The notes beneath the pieces are model-generated. The model was not told where the DNA came from, searched no databases, and saw nothing but the letters and a program-made list of their open reading frames with translations. The position numbers and the translations under genes are program-made. Below, piece after piece: positions 17,323 through 26,242 of a DNA stretch of 64,000 bases. The stretch's first letter is position 1. Every line of letters starts with the position of its first letter. Source of the DNA: Gammaproteobacteria bacterium (GTDB taxonomy: Bacteria; Pseudomonadota; Gammaproteobacteria; Ga0077536). The stretch is from contig JACPPA010000009.1 in the NCBI GenBank assembly GCA_016191285.1, forward strand, positions 1 through 64,000. Direction: 5' to 3'.

Positions 17323-19011
17323 ATGGAAGACTTGGACCGCACCGAACTCGCAGATCCCGATCCGACCCGCACGCTGGCATTGACCAAGCGCACGGCCGGC
17401 GAATATCAATGCCCGCGTTGTTTTACCGCATACAGCCGCGACTCCATTCGGCCTCCCGAGTACAAGTGCAGCTGTGGTCTAGAGCTCGCCTATCCCGAAA
17501 TTTCGCCCGGCGGCGAGGTGAAAGGAGTGTTGGGCTGGCTCAGCTCGCCCGGCACCGTCGTCCATCAACGTTATCGAGTAGTTCAGCTCTTGGGTCGTGG
17601 CGGATTCGGCTCAACTTATCTCGCCGAGGATATGAAGCTCAGCAATAAGCGCTGGGCGCTCAAAGAAATTCCGGAGCTCATGTTCGATGAGCACGAGAGC
17701 CGGATCCTCGCCAAGCTCAATCATCCCTCTATTCCGGGCATCACCGATCGCGAAGTGGTCGACGGCATGGTCTACATGGTGTTGGAATTCGGCGGTAATC
17801 GGACGTTCGAAACCGTGCGTCGGGCGACGCCCGACAAGCGGATTGGCTTAAGCCAGCTTGCGCCCTGGGCACGGCAATTGTGCGATGTCCTCGCCTACAT
17901 GCACGCGCAGACGCCGCCGATCGTGCATCGCGATCTAAAACCCGGCAATGTGCTGCTCGATGATCAGGACCGGGTCATGCTGATCGATTTCGGGATCGCC
18001 AAGGAAGCGATCGAATCCGAGCAAACCCGCGCGCTCGGGCGCGCGGTGACCCATGGCTTTAGCCCACCCGAGCAGGCGATGGGGAGCGGTACCGATGCGC
18101 GATCGGACGTCTATGCATTAGGCGCGACGATATACTACATGCTGACCGCGCAACGTCCACCGGGTGCGCGCGAGCGCATCCAAGGCATTGAGATCGGGTT
18201 GCCTTCGACGCTCGTGCCCGGGATCCCACCGGCAATCGATCGAGCCCTCCTGCAAGCCCTGTCGCTGAATCCGAACGAGCGTCAGCAAACGGTTCAAGAA
18301 TTCGGTCGTGCGTTCGATTACGACGCGCCGACGGTGAAGACCTACGATGATTTCGCAGGCCCCGAACGCACGGTGCTGGTCGGCAGCGCGACCACCACGC
18401 GCTCGGTGCCGACAACCCGTCCGCAGAAATCACTGAGACTGGGACCGGAAGGCGCGGCGGTAGTGTTGGATCAAGTCGCGAGTGCGCCGCGCGGCAACCG
18501 CCTGTGGCTGATTGCAGTCGGTGCGGGTACGTTGGTGGTGGCAGCGATCGTTGGCACCTATCTTTTTACTCGCTCCAATTCAACGCCCGCAGTGGTCAGT
18601 CCCAGTGCGGCGGCGATTGCGGCGGCGGCGCCGCCAGCTGCTACTGCGCCGCCGCCACTTACACCCAGCGCCCCAGTGGTTTCCATGAGTCCGAGCGGGT
18701 CTTCGCCGCCAACGGTTACCGCCGCGGTAGCGCCGGCACCCGTCATATCGCCGCCACCCGTCTCGGGATCGTCGGCGATGGAGGAACTCCTTAAGCGCCG
18801 ACAAAGCAGCGTCGAGGAGCCGGTGGCATATACCCATCCATCCGCAACCATAGACAAGCCGCCCACGAAATCGGTAAAACCGAATACGCCGTATAAACCC
18901 AAACCGGCGCCGGTCGCGGCGGTAGCGCCGCCAGCGCCGCTCGCGCCAAGCGTGCCGGCCGCCGCTGGTAGCTGGCAAAAGGCGAACGCGAACACCCAGT
19001 TTAATGAGTAG
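17323..19011 (+). CDS. membrane-anchored Ser/Thr protein kinase with zinc-ribbon N-terminus
   Basis: A 562-residue protein. A short N-terminal CPRC...CSC zinc-ribbon (about residues 30-51) precedes a Hanks-type kinase domain: glycine loop GRGGFGSTYL (91-100), Lys114, catalytic HRDLKPGNV (202-210) and DFGIAKE (222-228). A single transmembrane helix spans about 393-415, followed by a long Pro/Ala-rich extracytoplasmic tail ending in PAAAGSWQKANANTQFNE. All catalytic residues are present. It stands between the FHA-ABC transporter, its likely phospho-reader, and a secreted VWA protein. A 19-bp tandem repeat covers its stop codon. Confidence 0.9.
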   Translation: MEDLDRTELADPDPTRTLALTKRTAGEYQCPRCFTAYSRDSIRPPEYKCSCGLELAYPEISPGGEVKGVLGWLSSPGTVVHQRYRVVQLLGRGGFGSTYLAEDMKLSNKRWALKEIPELMFDEHESRILAKLNHPSIPGITDREVVDGMVYMVLEFGGNRTFETVRRATPDKRIGLSQLAPWARQLCDVLAYMHAQTPPIVHRDLKPGNVLLDDQDRVMLIDFGIAKEAIESEQTRALGRAVTHGFSPPEQAMGSGTDARSDVYALGATIYYMLTAQRPPGARERIQGIEIGLPSTLVPGIPPAIDRALLQALSLNPNERQQTVQEFGRAFDYDAPTVKTYDDFAGPERTVLVGSATTTRSVPTTRPQKSLRLGPEGAAVVLDQVASAPRGNRLWLIAVGAGTLVVAAIVGTYLFTRSNSTPAVVSPSAAAIAAAAPPAATAPPPLTPSAPVVSMSPSGSSPPTVTAAVAPAPVISPPPVSGSSAMEELLKRRQSSVEEPVAYTHPSATIDKPPTKSVKPNTPYKPKPAPVAAVAPPAPLAPSVPAAAGSWQKANANTQFNE

Positions 19012-19039
19012 GCAAACCGTTAATGAGCAGACAAACCGT
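19002..19039. repeat. 19-bp tandem duplication across the kinase stop codon
   Basis: TAATGAGTAGGCAAACCGT (19002-19020) is directly repeated as TAATGAGCAGACAAACCGT (19021-19039), with two differences. The first copy carries the kinase stop (TAG, 19009-19011); in the second it is CAG. The duplication pushes the TAGGAG ribosome-binding site and start of the VWA gene 19 bases further from the kinase stop. Confidence 0.85.
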
Positions 19040-19049
19040 TTAGGAGTAA

Positions 19050-20210
19050 ATGATGTACGCAGGACTCACTCGACTAGCGACTTCCAACCCTGGCCGCTGG
19101 ACGTGCGGCCCGCTGCTCGCGTGTCTTGTGACCGCGCTGATAACGGTCGCGGCTCATGCGCAAAGCACTGCACCGGGTACTTATGGCGTCAAAGTTTACC
19201 GCGTGGATTCCAGTCTCTATCCTTACGTCCAAGTATTCTTTCGTACGTTTAACGAGGCCAAGCAACCCTTGGTGAATCTAAACGAACTGAACGTCGGGCT
19301 GATGGTGAAAGGTCGCTCATACGACCCCACCAAACGCCAGTACAAGGTGGAGTCGGTACGGCAGAAACAAGTCGGCACGCGGACGGTCCTCGTGCTCGAC
19401 GCCAGCAAGTCCATGGCCGGACCGCCGTTCGAGTCGACCCTGCGCGCCGCGGCCCGCTACATCGACAGTAAACGGCCACAAGACGAAGTGGCGGTGCTGG
19501 CGATTCGCGATACCAAAGAGGGTTACTCGCCGGTTTCAACCTTTGAACGCGATCCGGCAGCACTCGCGCGGCGCCTGGCTGACGTGCAGGTGGATGGGCA
19601 GCACACCCGTCTCTACGACAGTCTGGCGGCGGCGATCCAATTATGCGGCGCGAGCGGGCAGGGGGCCCTGACTCCCGGTATCGACAATTTCATCGTGTCG
19701 TGTTCGGTGGTGGTGTTCTCGGACGGCTGGGATGAGGGGAGTGCCTTGTCACGTGAAGAACTCAACGGTCGAATCACCAACATGGGCATCCCGATCCCGA
19801 TTTATTCCTTGGCCTATTCGAAACATAGCGATCAGCACTTCAAGAATCTCGAAGCGCTGTCGAAAAACTCGTTTGGCAATTACTACCTGGTCGGCGAGAC
19901 CTTCGATCGCATGCAGCAGATTGTGGAAGAGATTCAAAACATAATTCAGAGCGACTACGTGGTGACGTTTCGCTCCTATGTGCCGGTGGATGGTGAGACC
20001 CATGCCTTGAAGCTTGGCATCGAGTACCCATCGGGAAGCGGCAAGTTCACTTACGACGCGGGTAGCTTCGAGGCGATCGAGCCGCCGCCGCTGGGTGGCG
20101 TGGCAGAAAAGCTCGGCGCCTTAACGCGAACCATTCCGCCACTACCGACCGCGAATCCCTTTTTCGAAGCACCGGCGGCTGCCGCGGCACCCCCGCCGGC
20201 GACCCATTAA
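19050..20210 (+). CDS. secreted VWA-domain protein
   Basis: A 386-residue protein with a Sec signal peptide (hydrophobic about 22-38, ending AAHAQ). The von Willebrand factor A domain carries an intact MIDAS start DASKS (about residue 115) and a later SDGWDEGS motif, so metal-dependent ligand binding is likely. The C-terminal tail is Pro/Ala-rich. Two adjacent ATGs (19050, 19053) follow TAGGAG. It lies in a co-directional run with kinase, lipoprotein and metalloprotease. A periplasmic adhesion or scaffold role is inferred. Confidence 0.85.
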   Translation: MMYAGLTRLATSNPGRWTCGPLLACLVTALITVAAHAQSTAPGTYGVKVYRVDSSLYPYVQVFFRTFNEAKQPLVNLNELNVGLMVKGRSYDPTKRQYKVESVRQKQVGTRTVLVLDASKSMAGPPFESTLRAAARYIDSKRPQDEVAVLAIRDTKEGYSPVSTFERDPAALARRLADVQVDGQHTRLYDSLAAAIQLCGASGQGALTPGIDNFIVSCSVVVFSDGWDEGSALSREELNGRITNMGIPIPIYSLAYSKHSDQHFKNLEALSKNSFGNYYLVGETFDRMQQIVEEIQNIIQSDYVVTFRSYVPVDGETHALKLGIEYPSGSGKFTYDAGSFEAIEPPPLGGVAEKLGALTRTIPPLPTANPFFEAPAAAAAPPPATH

Positions 20211-20250
20211 CGCAGTACCAAACTCCATTACTTTCAATCAGGAGATCAGC

Positions 20251-20868
20251 ATGACTACGACTTACAGAAAGACTGCCTTCAGTACCGCCCTCTGCGGTGT
20301 GTTGCTCGTTGGCTGCGCTGGGAATCCAACCACGACCCAACAATCAACCACGGCTACTGCCGCCCTGGGCGCATTGGTTGGGGGATTGGCAGGTGGCTGG
20401 GAAGGCGCTGCAATCGGGGCTGCCAGTGGCGCGTTGGTCGGTTGGGCCGCGGGGAAGGTAATTGAATCGCAGGAAATCGCGGCCCGTAGCCAAACTAAAG
20501 ACCAGCAGCTCTACGGTTACGCCGCGCCTGCGGATAGCACCTTCGTCCACATTAATTCCGCGACGTCGAATCCCCAGATCGTTGCGCCGAATAGCGTGGT
20601 TAATGTGGTTACCGACTACTCGTTGGCGCTGCCCAAGAACGCGCCGCAGACGCAGGTTTCGGTGACCGGCGTATTGCTCAAGGACGGCGTGCAACTCATG
20701 GACTTCAAGAATCAGCCGGTGGCCAAGACTGCTGGCGGCTACACCGTTAAATTACCGGTTAACATTCCGGCGGATGCGGCGGCGGGCACTTACGTGATTC
20801 GGCATACGATCAGCGCCGGCACGACTTATGACACCGCCGAATCGACCTTCGTCGTAAGAAAGGCCTGA
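20251..20868 (+). CDS. glycine-zipper lipoprotein
   Basis: A 205-residue protein. The lipobox LLVGC (Cys about 22) marks an outer-membrane or periplasmic lipoprotein. A glycine-zipper hairpin (about 35-70: ALGALVGGLAGGWEGAAIGA and onward) follows, similar to Rcs-type surface lipoproteins. The C-terminal half is a beta-sandwich-like domain (VVNVVTDYSLALP...AGTYVIRHTISAG) that resembles surface-exposed adhesion or filament proteins. AGGAG upstream gives the start. It belongs to the kinase/VWA/protease cluster; the precise role is unknown. Confidence 0.82.
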   Translation: MTTTYRKTAFSTALCGVLLVGCAGNPTTTQQSTTATAALGALVGGLAGGWEGAAIGAASGALVGWAAGKVIESQEIAARSQTKDQQLYGYAAPADSTFVHINSATSNPQIVAPNSVVNVVTDYSLALPKNAPQTQVSVTGVLLKDGVQLMDFKNQPVAKTAGGYTVKLPVNIPADAAAGTYVIRHTISAGTTYDTAESTFVVRKA

Positions 20869-20878
20869 GTTCGCGCCC

Positions 20879-21616
20879 ATGATGACGCGAGCGGTACTGG
20901 TACTTGTACTGCTTGCGACCTCCGTCCACGCCGCGCCGGTACTTGAGGCATGTCCGGCGGAAATCCGCCGTGCCAGTGATACGCTCGGCCAAATCTTTCG
21001 CCAGTGGCCGTTGCGCGCCACCGGCGATCCGATCGACTCGGCATTGCAAGCAGTGGCGAGTCAGCTCGCCGAGCGTGCGGGCGAGTCGACGCATCGTCGC
21101 TGGCGTACTCATGTTGTTCGCGATTCCAAACTCAACGCCTTCTCGATTGGTGACGGCCACATCTTCGTTACCGAGGGCATGTTGCGCTTTGTGACCAGCG
21201 AAGACGAACTCGCGGCGTTGCTGGCGCATGAATTCGGACATCACATCGCAGGTCATTTCTGTCAGACGAATGAACCGTCGGGATTTTTCAGCCACCTGTT
21301 TGGTCGCGGCGAAGCGCCCGAGGAACAACGGCAAGTGGGTGAACTTTCAGCGTCCATCGATTCCACGAAAGAACGTGAAGCGGATCGGATCGGAGTAATT
21401 ATCTTAAAGCGCGGAGGGTATAACCCACGCGCCGCGATCTTGCTCGCGGCCCGCATGGCGGCTAGTGGCACGCCGGCGCACTTCCAATACGGCCAGCGAA
21501 TCGAGGCCCTCCGGAAATTAATGACGGGTGTACCCCATACCGCTTGGGTGACCAATGATTCGGCGCCGTTTACGCGCTTGCAGGACGCACTGCGGGCGGA
21601 AGTGGGAAGTTCGTAG
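20879..21616 (+). CDS. secreted M48-family metalloprotease
   Basis: A 245-residue protein with a signal peptide (about 1-19). The zinc motif HEFGHH is at about residues 118-123, and the distal KEREADRIGV segment supplies the third zinc ligand. This is the BepA/LoiP-like or Oma1-like M48 type without membrane helices. It starts 10 bases after the lipoprotein gene and closes the FHA-ABC/kinase cluster, so envelope quality control or processing of the VWA protein or lipoprotein is plausible. The next gene is convergent. Confidence 0.86.
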   Translation: MMTRAVLVLVLLATSVHAAPVLEACPAEIRRASDTLGQIFRQWPLRATGDPIDSALQAVASQLAERAGESTHRRWRTHVVRDSKLNAFSIGDGHIFVTEGMLRFVTSEDELAALLAHEFGHHIAGHFCQTNEPSGFFSHLFGRGEAPEEQRQVGELSASIDSTKEREADRIGVIILKRGGYNPRAAILLAARMAASGTPAHFQYGQRIEALRKLMTGVPHTAWVTNDSAPFTRLQDALRAEVGSS

Positions 21617-21692
21617 GAATCCGGATCCGTGGCCGGAGCCGGCGAAGCGTCCGACCTGATCGCGAAGGCATCGTGATCGCCTCGATTCAAAC

Positions 21693-22583
21693 TTATTCTT
21701 GGCCCAACGGCCCCGTAAAATCGCGATGCTGGCGCAGCGCCCGTACGCCCATGATCACTAACGCGGTCATGATCAAGGTCATACCTAATAACTCTTCGGG
21801 GCGTGGATGCTCGTTGAAATGCCAGGCCGAGGAGGCAATGGCGATCACGGGCACGCTGAGCATCGCCATGCCGGCGATGCCGGCCTCGACATGCTTCAGG
21901 ATATACAGCCACACCCACCAACCGACTGCAGTGGATACCAAAGCAGTCGAAATCAAAACGGCTTCAAAGCGGAATGACCAGTGGACCGGCGGCTCGGCCG
22001 CGAGGTAGGCGATGAGCAACAAGGGGAGCGCGCCAAACGCCATTTGCCATGCCGTGAGCATGAGGAGATCGAGGGGTGCGCGCCGCTGCATTCGCTTGAC
22101 CATGATCGAACCGATGGCCCATAACATCCCAGCACCGAGGGCAGCCAATTTGCTGGCGATTGAACCATGCGCATCCCAGGGCCGGAGAATCACGACGAGG
22201 CCGGTTGCCGCGAGCGCAACGGCCACCCATTGCGAACCGCGAATTTCCTCACCTAGACACGGCCACGCTAAGAGCAGCGTCCAAAACGGCATCGTGAACA
22301 CCAGGATTGCGGTCGGACCCACGCCGCCTTTCACGAGTCCCCACATACTGAGTCCCACAAAGCCTGTGGTTTGGATCAGACCCAATAAGAGCAACTCAGT
22401 GACGCGTGTCGGACGCAAGGATTTTCCCGTCAGTGGCAACGCCAGCAACAGACACGCAGCCGCGAGCAGCATGCGGTACGCAGAAAACGTGAATGGTCCG
22501 GCATCGAGTAACGCGAGCTTATTGAAGATCCAGCTATAGCCCCAGCATAGCGAGAGCAACACGAGGCCAACGGCAGCTAGCAC
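21693..22583 (-). CDS. EamA/DMT-family permease
   Basis: A 296-residue inner-membrane protein with about ten hydrophobic helices and the duplicated EamA arrangement (first half from LLSLCWGYSWIFNKLALL; second from AALGAGMLWAIGSIMVKR). Drug/metabolite transporters of this type export amino acids or small metabolites; the substrate cannot be predicted. It is convergent with the M48 protease gene and encoded alone. Another EamA protein lies at 46856-47752 but is not obviously a close paralogue. Confidence 0.85.
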   Translation of the reverse strand: MLAAVGLVLLSLCWGYSWIFNKLALLDAGPFTFSAYRMLLAAACLLLALPLTGKSLRPTRVTELLLLGLIQTTGFVGLSMWGLVKGGVGPTAILVFTMPFWTLLLAWPCLGEEIRGSQWVAVALAATGLVVILRPWDAHGSIASKLAALGAGMLWAIGSIMVKRMQRRAPLDLLMLTAWQMAFGALPLLLIAYLAAEPPVHWSFRFEAVLISTALVSTAVGWWVWLYILKHVEAGIAGMAMLSVPVIAIASSAWHFNEHPRPEELLGMTLIMTALVIMGVRALRQHRDFTGPLGQE

Positions 22584-23070
22584 CGGATCGACGCAGCGTA
22601 GCGCAGCAGATTCAGTGGATGGGGCAACGTGCTCATGGGCTCGCGCACTTTAGCAGTCGTCTATGAGATGTAAATCAAAACGGTCGCGCTCCTAATGATG
22701 CGGCATCAAGCAAATCGGACTGGCTTTATGGCTGTCGCTGAGTAGAATGCTGCAACGCGATTAACCTCCATTCACCTTTGATACCCCACCCACTTGCGCA
22801 TTTCGTACAGCGTGTTGTTGAACCTAGAAACGGCCGTTGACCGCTAAACAACATGAGAAAGATCGCGACTGAATTGAAGTTACCCGTTCAAATGAGCTTA
22901 CCTAGTGGGTGACGCGCGCTACGGCGTGCGCAGCACGCCCCCCTGGGCGCAGCATGGCGGCGTTGCAACTCGTCGGAATAGCGCGCTATTCCTCTTCCTT
23001 GCGCCTTGCCCTGCATCCAATGGGTCACACTGCACACGTCGTTCAACTGCCGTTTCTAGGTTGACGACTC
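22584..23070. other. 487-bp gene-free region upstream of kup
   Basis: No credible gene is visible. It holds the divergent promoters for the DMT permease and kup, and is half occupied by the inverted-repeat element at 22821-23062. Because that element ends 8 bases before the kup ATG, the kup leader and any ribosome-binding site must lie inside it; only a weak TAGG is visible there. Confidence 0.6.
22821..23062. mobile_element. 242-bp MITE-like element with 22-bp terminal inverted repeats
   Basis: Left end AACCTAGAAACGGCCGTTGA (22821 onward) and right end 23041-23062 are inverted repeats with 20 of 22 matches. The interior has no open frame but contains an 18-bp perfect palindrome, GGAATAGCGCGCTATTCC (22975-22992), and a GCGTGCGCAGCACGC palindrome (about 22924-22938). 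These are properties of a non-autonomous element. No obvious target duplication can be read. Its alternative is a structured leader of kup. Confidence 0.6.
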
Positions 23071-24957
23071 ATGACTGAACGCGCGGCGAGCGCGGGTCGT
23101 TCGTGGCCCCTGATGCTGGGTGCGCTGGGTGTCGTCTTTGGCGACATTGGTACGAGTCCGCTATACGCGCTTCGCGAATGCTTCAACGCCGGTCATCACG
23201 CGCTCGCGGTAGTGCCCGAAAATATACTCGGCATCCTGTCGGTGATTTTCTGGATCCTGTTGTTGGTGATTACGATCGAATACGTGTCGTTCATCTTGCG
23301 CGCGGATAACAACGGCGAGGGCGGCATTCTGGCCTTGATGGCGCTCGTTGTACGCAAAGCGCAGGGCCGCGAACATTTGCGATCTTATTTCGTGTTCTTA
23401 GGCTTGGTCGGCGCGTCGCTACTATTTGCCGACGCAATGATCACGCCGGCAATTTCTGTTCTAAGTGCGGTCGAAGGCCTGAAGGTGCAGACGCCGGCGC
23501 TGGGGCCGTATGTGGTCCCGGTCGCGATCTCAATTTTGATCGTGCTGTATGCCGTACAACGTTTCGGCACAGCACGGATTGGCGCCATATTCGGTCCGGT
23601 AATGTTGGTCTGGTTTGTCATGCTCGGACTGACCGGCATCGCATCGATCGTGCAAACGCCCGGTGTCTTGGTCGCCGTGAATCCACTGTATGCGTTCAAA
23701 TTTTTTGTGCATCACGGGTGGCTGAGTTTCTTAGTGATGGGCTCGGTGTTTTTGGTCGTGACCGGCGGCGAAGCGTTGTACGCCGACATGGGCCATTTCG
23801 GCCGGCCGCCAATCCGCAATGCGTGGTTTGCGGTGGTGCTGCCGGGACTCGCCCTAAATTATTTTGGCCAGGGGGCACTGCTCATTCGCGATCCCTCCAC
23901 GGTCGAGCATTTGTTTTTCGCGACGGTGCCGCAAAGTTGGTTATTGCCCCTGGTGCTGTTGGCGACCGCGGCGACCGTGATCGCGTCACAAGCGGTGATC
24001 TCCGGCGCGTTTTCCGTCGCGAGCTCGGCGGTTCAACTGGGTTACATCCCGCGCTTGGATATTCAGCAAACAGCGTCCGATGCGGTGGGCCAGGTCTATT
24101 TGCCAGCGGTGAATTGGATATTCATGTCCGGCACACTGGGGTTGGTGCTGTGGTTCGAAAATTCGAGTCGACTGGCCGCCGCCTATGGGGTCGCCGTTGC
24201 GACCACCATGCTCGCCACGACTTTATTTCTGTATTTTGTCGCGCGCAACGTGTGGGGCTGGTCGCGCGGACGCGCCGTGGTGTTGGCCATCCCGTTTCTG
24301 TGTATCGATTCGACATTTTTTACGTCAAACCTACTTAAGATCCCAGCCGGTGGTTGGCTGCCGGTGTTATTCGCCGTCGGGCTCTATACGTTGATGGATA
24401 CTTGGAAAAAGGGCCGCCAAGCGCTGAACGACACGCTCACCGAAGAAAATTTGGACCTGGCATTGTTCGTCGACAGTCTGATCTACGAAGCGCCGGTGCG
24501 CGTGGCGGGCACGGCAATTTTTCTCACGGGCCAAAAGGCCGGGGTGCCACGCGCGCTGTTGCATAACATGAAGCACAATCGAGTGTTGCATCAGCATGTG
24601 GTGCTGCTCACTGTTGATACCGCGCGCGTGCCGCATGTGCCGGGCGCGGATCGCGTGCGGTTTCAAGCCGTGGGCCAGGGGATTAGCCGCATGACGATTA
24701 CCTATGGATTCTTGGAACGGCCCAATTTGCCGCGCGAATTGCGGCGTCTGCACGTGCCGGATTTTACCTACGATGAGATGGAAGCGACCTTCTTTTTAGG
24801 CCGCGAGACTGTGTTGGTCGCACGCGGCCGGCGGACGCTCGCCCGCTGGCGCCGCATCCTATTCGCCTTCATGCTGCGCAATGCGTCGAGCGCGGCGCGC
24901 TACTTTCATTTGCCCGCGAACCGCGTCGTCGAAATCGGCGCGCAGATCGAGATTTAA
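23071..24957 (+). CDS. kup: Kup-type potassium transporter
   Basis: A 628-residue protein. The hallmark GDIGTSPLYALRE lies near residue 22-34, followed by about twelve transmembrane helices to residue 430 and a cytoplasmic C-terminal domain. Kup proteins take up potassium, probably with protons. Length matches the family (about 620-630). The gene is alone; its start codon is only 8 bases from the right end of an inverted-repeat element. Confidence 0.95.
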   Translation: MTERAASAGRSWPLMLGALGVVFGDIGTSPLYALRECFNAGHHALAVVPENILGILSVIFWILLLVITIEYVSFILRADNNGEGGILALMALVVRKAQGREHLRSYFVFLGLVGASLLFADAMITPAISVLSAVEGLKVQTPALGPYVVPVAISILIVLYAVQRFGTARIGAIFGPVMLVWFVMLGLTGIASIVQTPGVLVAVNPLYAFKFFVHHGWLSFLVMGSVFLVVTGGEALYADMGHFGRPPIRNAWFAVVLPGLALNYFGQGALLIRDPSTVEHLFFATVPQSWLLPLVLLATAATVIASQAVISGAFSVASSAVQLGYIPRLDIQQTASDAVGQVYLPAVNWIFMSGTLGLVLWFENSSRLAAAYGVAVATTMLATTLFLYFVARNVWGWSRGRAVVLAIPFLCIDSTFFTSNLLKIPAGGWLPVLFAVGLYTLMDTWKKGRQALNDTLTEENLDLALFVDSLIYEAPVRVAGTAIFLTGQKAGVPRALLHNMKHNRVLHQHVVLLTVDTARVPHVPGADRVRFQAVGQGISRMTITYGFLERPNLPRELRRLHVPDFTYDEMEATFFLGRETVLVARGRRTLARWRRILFAFMLRNASSAARYFHLPANRVVEIGAQIEI

Positions 24958-24989
24958 GCAAGGAAAAGCGTTGGTCTAATCCGGCGCGG

Positions 24990-26204
24990 TTAGAGCCGGG
25001 CGGCGATTTTTACAATCTTCTTCGGCTTCGGCGGCGGGGCGGGTTCAGCAACGGGCGCGGGCGGGGTCACCGCACTGTTCTGGGCTTCGGGGGTTGGCGG
25101 GTCAGTAGCGGGTGTCGATTGAGGCGCGACTGAGTCCGCTGCCGTGGCGAGCGACTTCGGCGGCGCCGCAGCCTCTAACTCCGCGGTTGATAGCGGGGTC
25201 TGTACAATCGGATTTCCTGCTTTGACTTCGTCCGCGATGGACGGAATGGGAGTCTTCGCTGTGGCTTCCTTGGGCGCCAGCTTACTCTCGTCGATAACCG
25301 CGGCCTTGCCTTCGCCTTCGTTGACCGCATCGTCCGCCGCCTTGTTCATCACGATGATGCTGATGCGGCGGTTGATCGGTCCGAACGGGTTGTCTTTATC
25401 AAACAACACCGACGATGCAAGACCCACGACGCGTCCAATTTTGCTTTCGGGAAGTCCACCGACAATCAGCTCGCGGCGCGCCGCGTTTGCACGGTCGGAC
25501 GATAACTCCCAGTTGCTGTAGCCGTTGTTGCTGGCGTATGGCGCTCGATCGGTGTGCCCCGAGATGCTGATACGGTTCGGTACGTCGTTAATCACCTTGA
25601 CGATTTCGTGGAGGAGTTCGCGCATATAGTTTTCGAGCACTGGACTGCCCTGGGCGAACATTGCACGATTTTCTTTATCGACGATTTGGATTCGTAACCC
25701 TTCGCTCGTGATATCGAGCAGCAATTGATCCTTGAAGGGTTTTAGCGATTCGTTGGCGTCGACTGCTGCTTTCAGTTCATCGAGCAGCGACTTCAGGCGC
25801 GCGCGTTCTGCTTGCGCCGCGATTTCCGCGGCATCTTCGACTGACGGCGCGCCCGTGTTGGGACCGTTGGTTTGCGTACTGGGCGGCGTGGGGCCGGGTG
25901 TTTCCGTGGGAGCCGCCTGCGCAAAGGCTGATGGCCCGCGTCCATCCAAGATCCCGCTGCCACCGGTGAGCACGGGATTCGCGCCCGCGCCGCCCTGGCC
26001 GGTCGCCGCGAGCGGATTGTTCATATACTCCGAAATCGCTTCTTTTTGTTGTGGTGTGGTCGATCCCATCAGCCACATCAACATGAAAAAGGCCATCATC
26101 GCCGTTACAAAGTCGGCGAACGCAACCTTCCACGCGCCGCCATGGTGGCCGTGCCCGCGCTTCTTGATCTTCTTGATGATGATCGGTGGCGATTCAACAG
26201 CCAT
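24990..26204 (-). CDS. motB: MotB flagellar stator protein
   Basis: A 404-residue protein. The N-terminal KKRGHGHHGGAWKVAFADF leads into one transmembrane helix with the proton-channel aspartate (ADFVTAMMAFFMLMWLM), then a plug-like linker. A C-terminal OmpA-like peptidoglycan-binding domain follows (about 190-300) with ISGHTDRAPY and NRRISIIVM. An unusually long Ala/Pro/Lys-rich tail (about 310-404) follows. It is downstream of motA, 38 bases apart, same strand. No other flagellar genes are in the window. Confidence 0.93.
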   Translation of the reverse strand: MAVESPPIIIKKIKKRGHGHHGGAWKVAFADFVTAMMAFFMLMWLMGSTTPQQKEAISEYMNNPLAATGQGGAGANPVLTGGSGILDGRGPSAFAQAAPTETPGPTPPSTQTNGPNTGAPSVEDAAEIAAQAERARLKSLLDELKAAVDANESLKPFKDQLLLDITSEGLRIQIVDKENRAMFAQGSPVLENYMRELLHEIVKVINDVPNRISISGHTDRAPYASNNGYSNWELSSDRANAARRELIVGGLPESKIGRVVGLASSVLFDKDNPFGPINRRISIIVMNKAADDAVNEGEGKAAVIDESKLAPKEATAKTPIPSIADEVKAGNPIVQTPLSTAELEAAAPPKSLATAADSVAPQSTPATDPPTPEAQNSAVTPPAPVAEPAPPPKPKKIVKIAARL

Positions 26205-26242
26205 GCCGTACCCTCAACAATCTGGGCTCGCGTGATCGCGCA

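Noticed and set aside
14997-21616. Type VI secretion locus, because of FHA and kinase genes
   Set aside because: No sheath, VgrG, Hcp, ClpV or TssJ-M gene is present; the FHA domain is fused to an ABC transporter.
22821-23070. c-di-AMP or potassium riboswitch upstream of kup
   Set aside because: No recognisable riboswitch core; the terminal inverted repeats and palindromes fit a mobile repeat element better.
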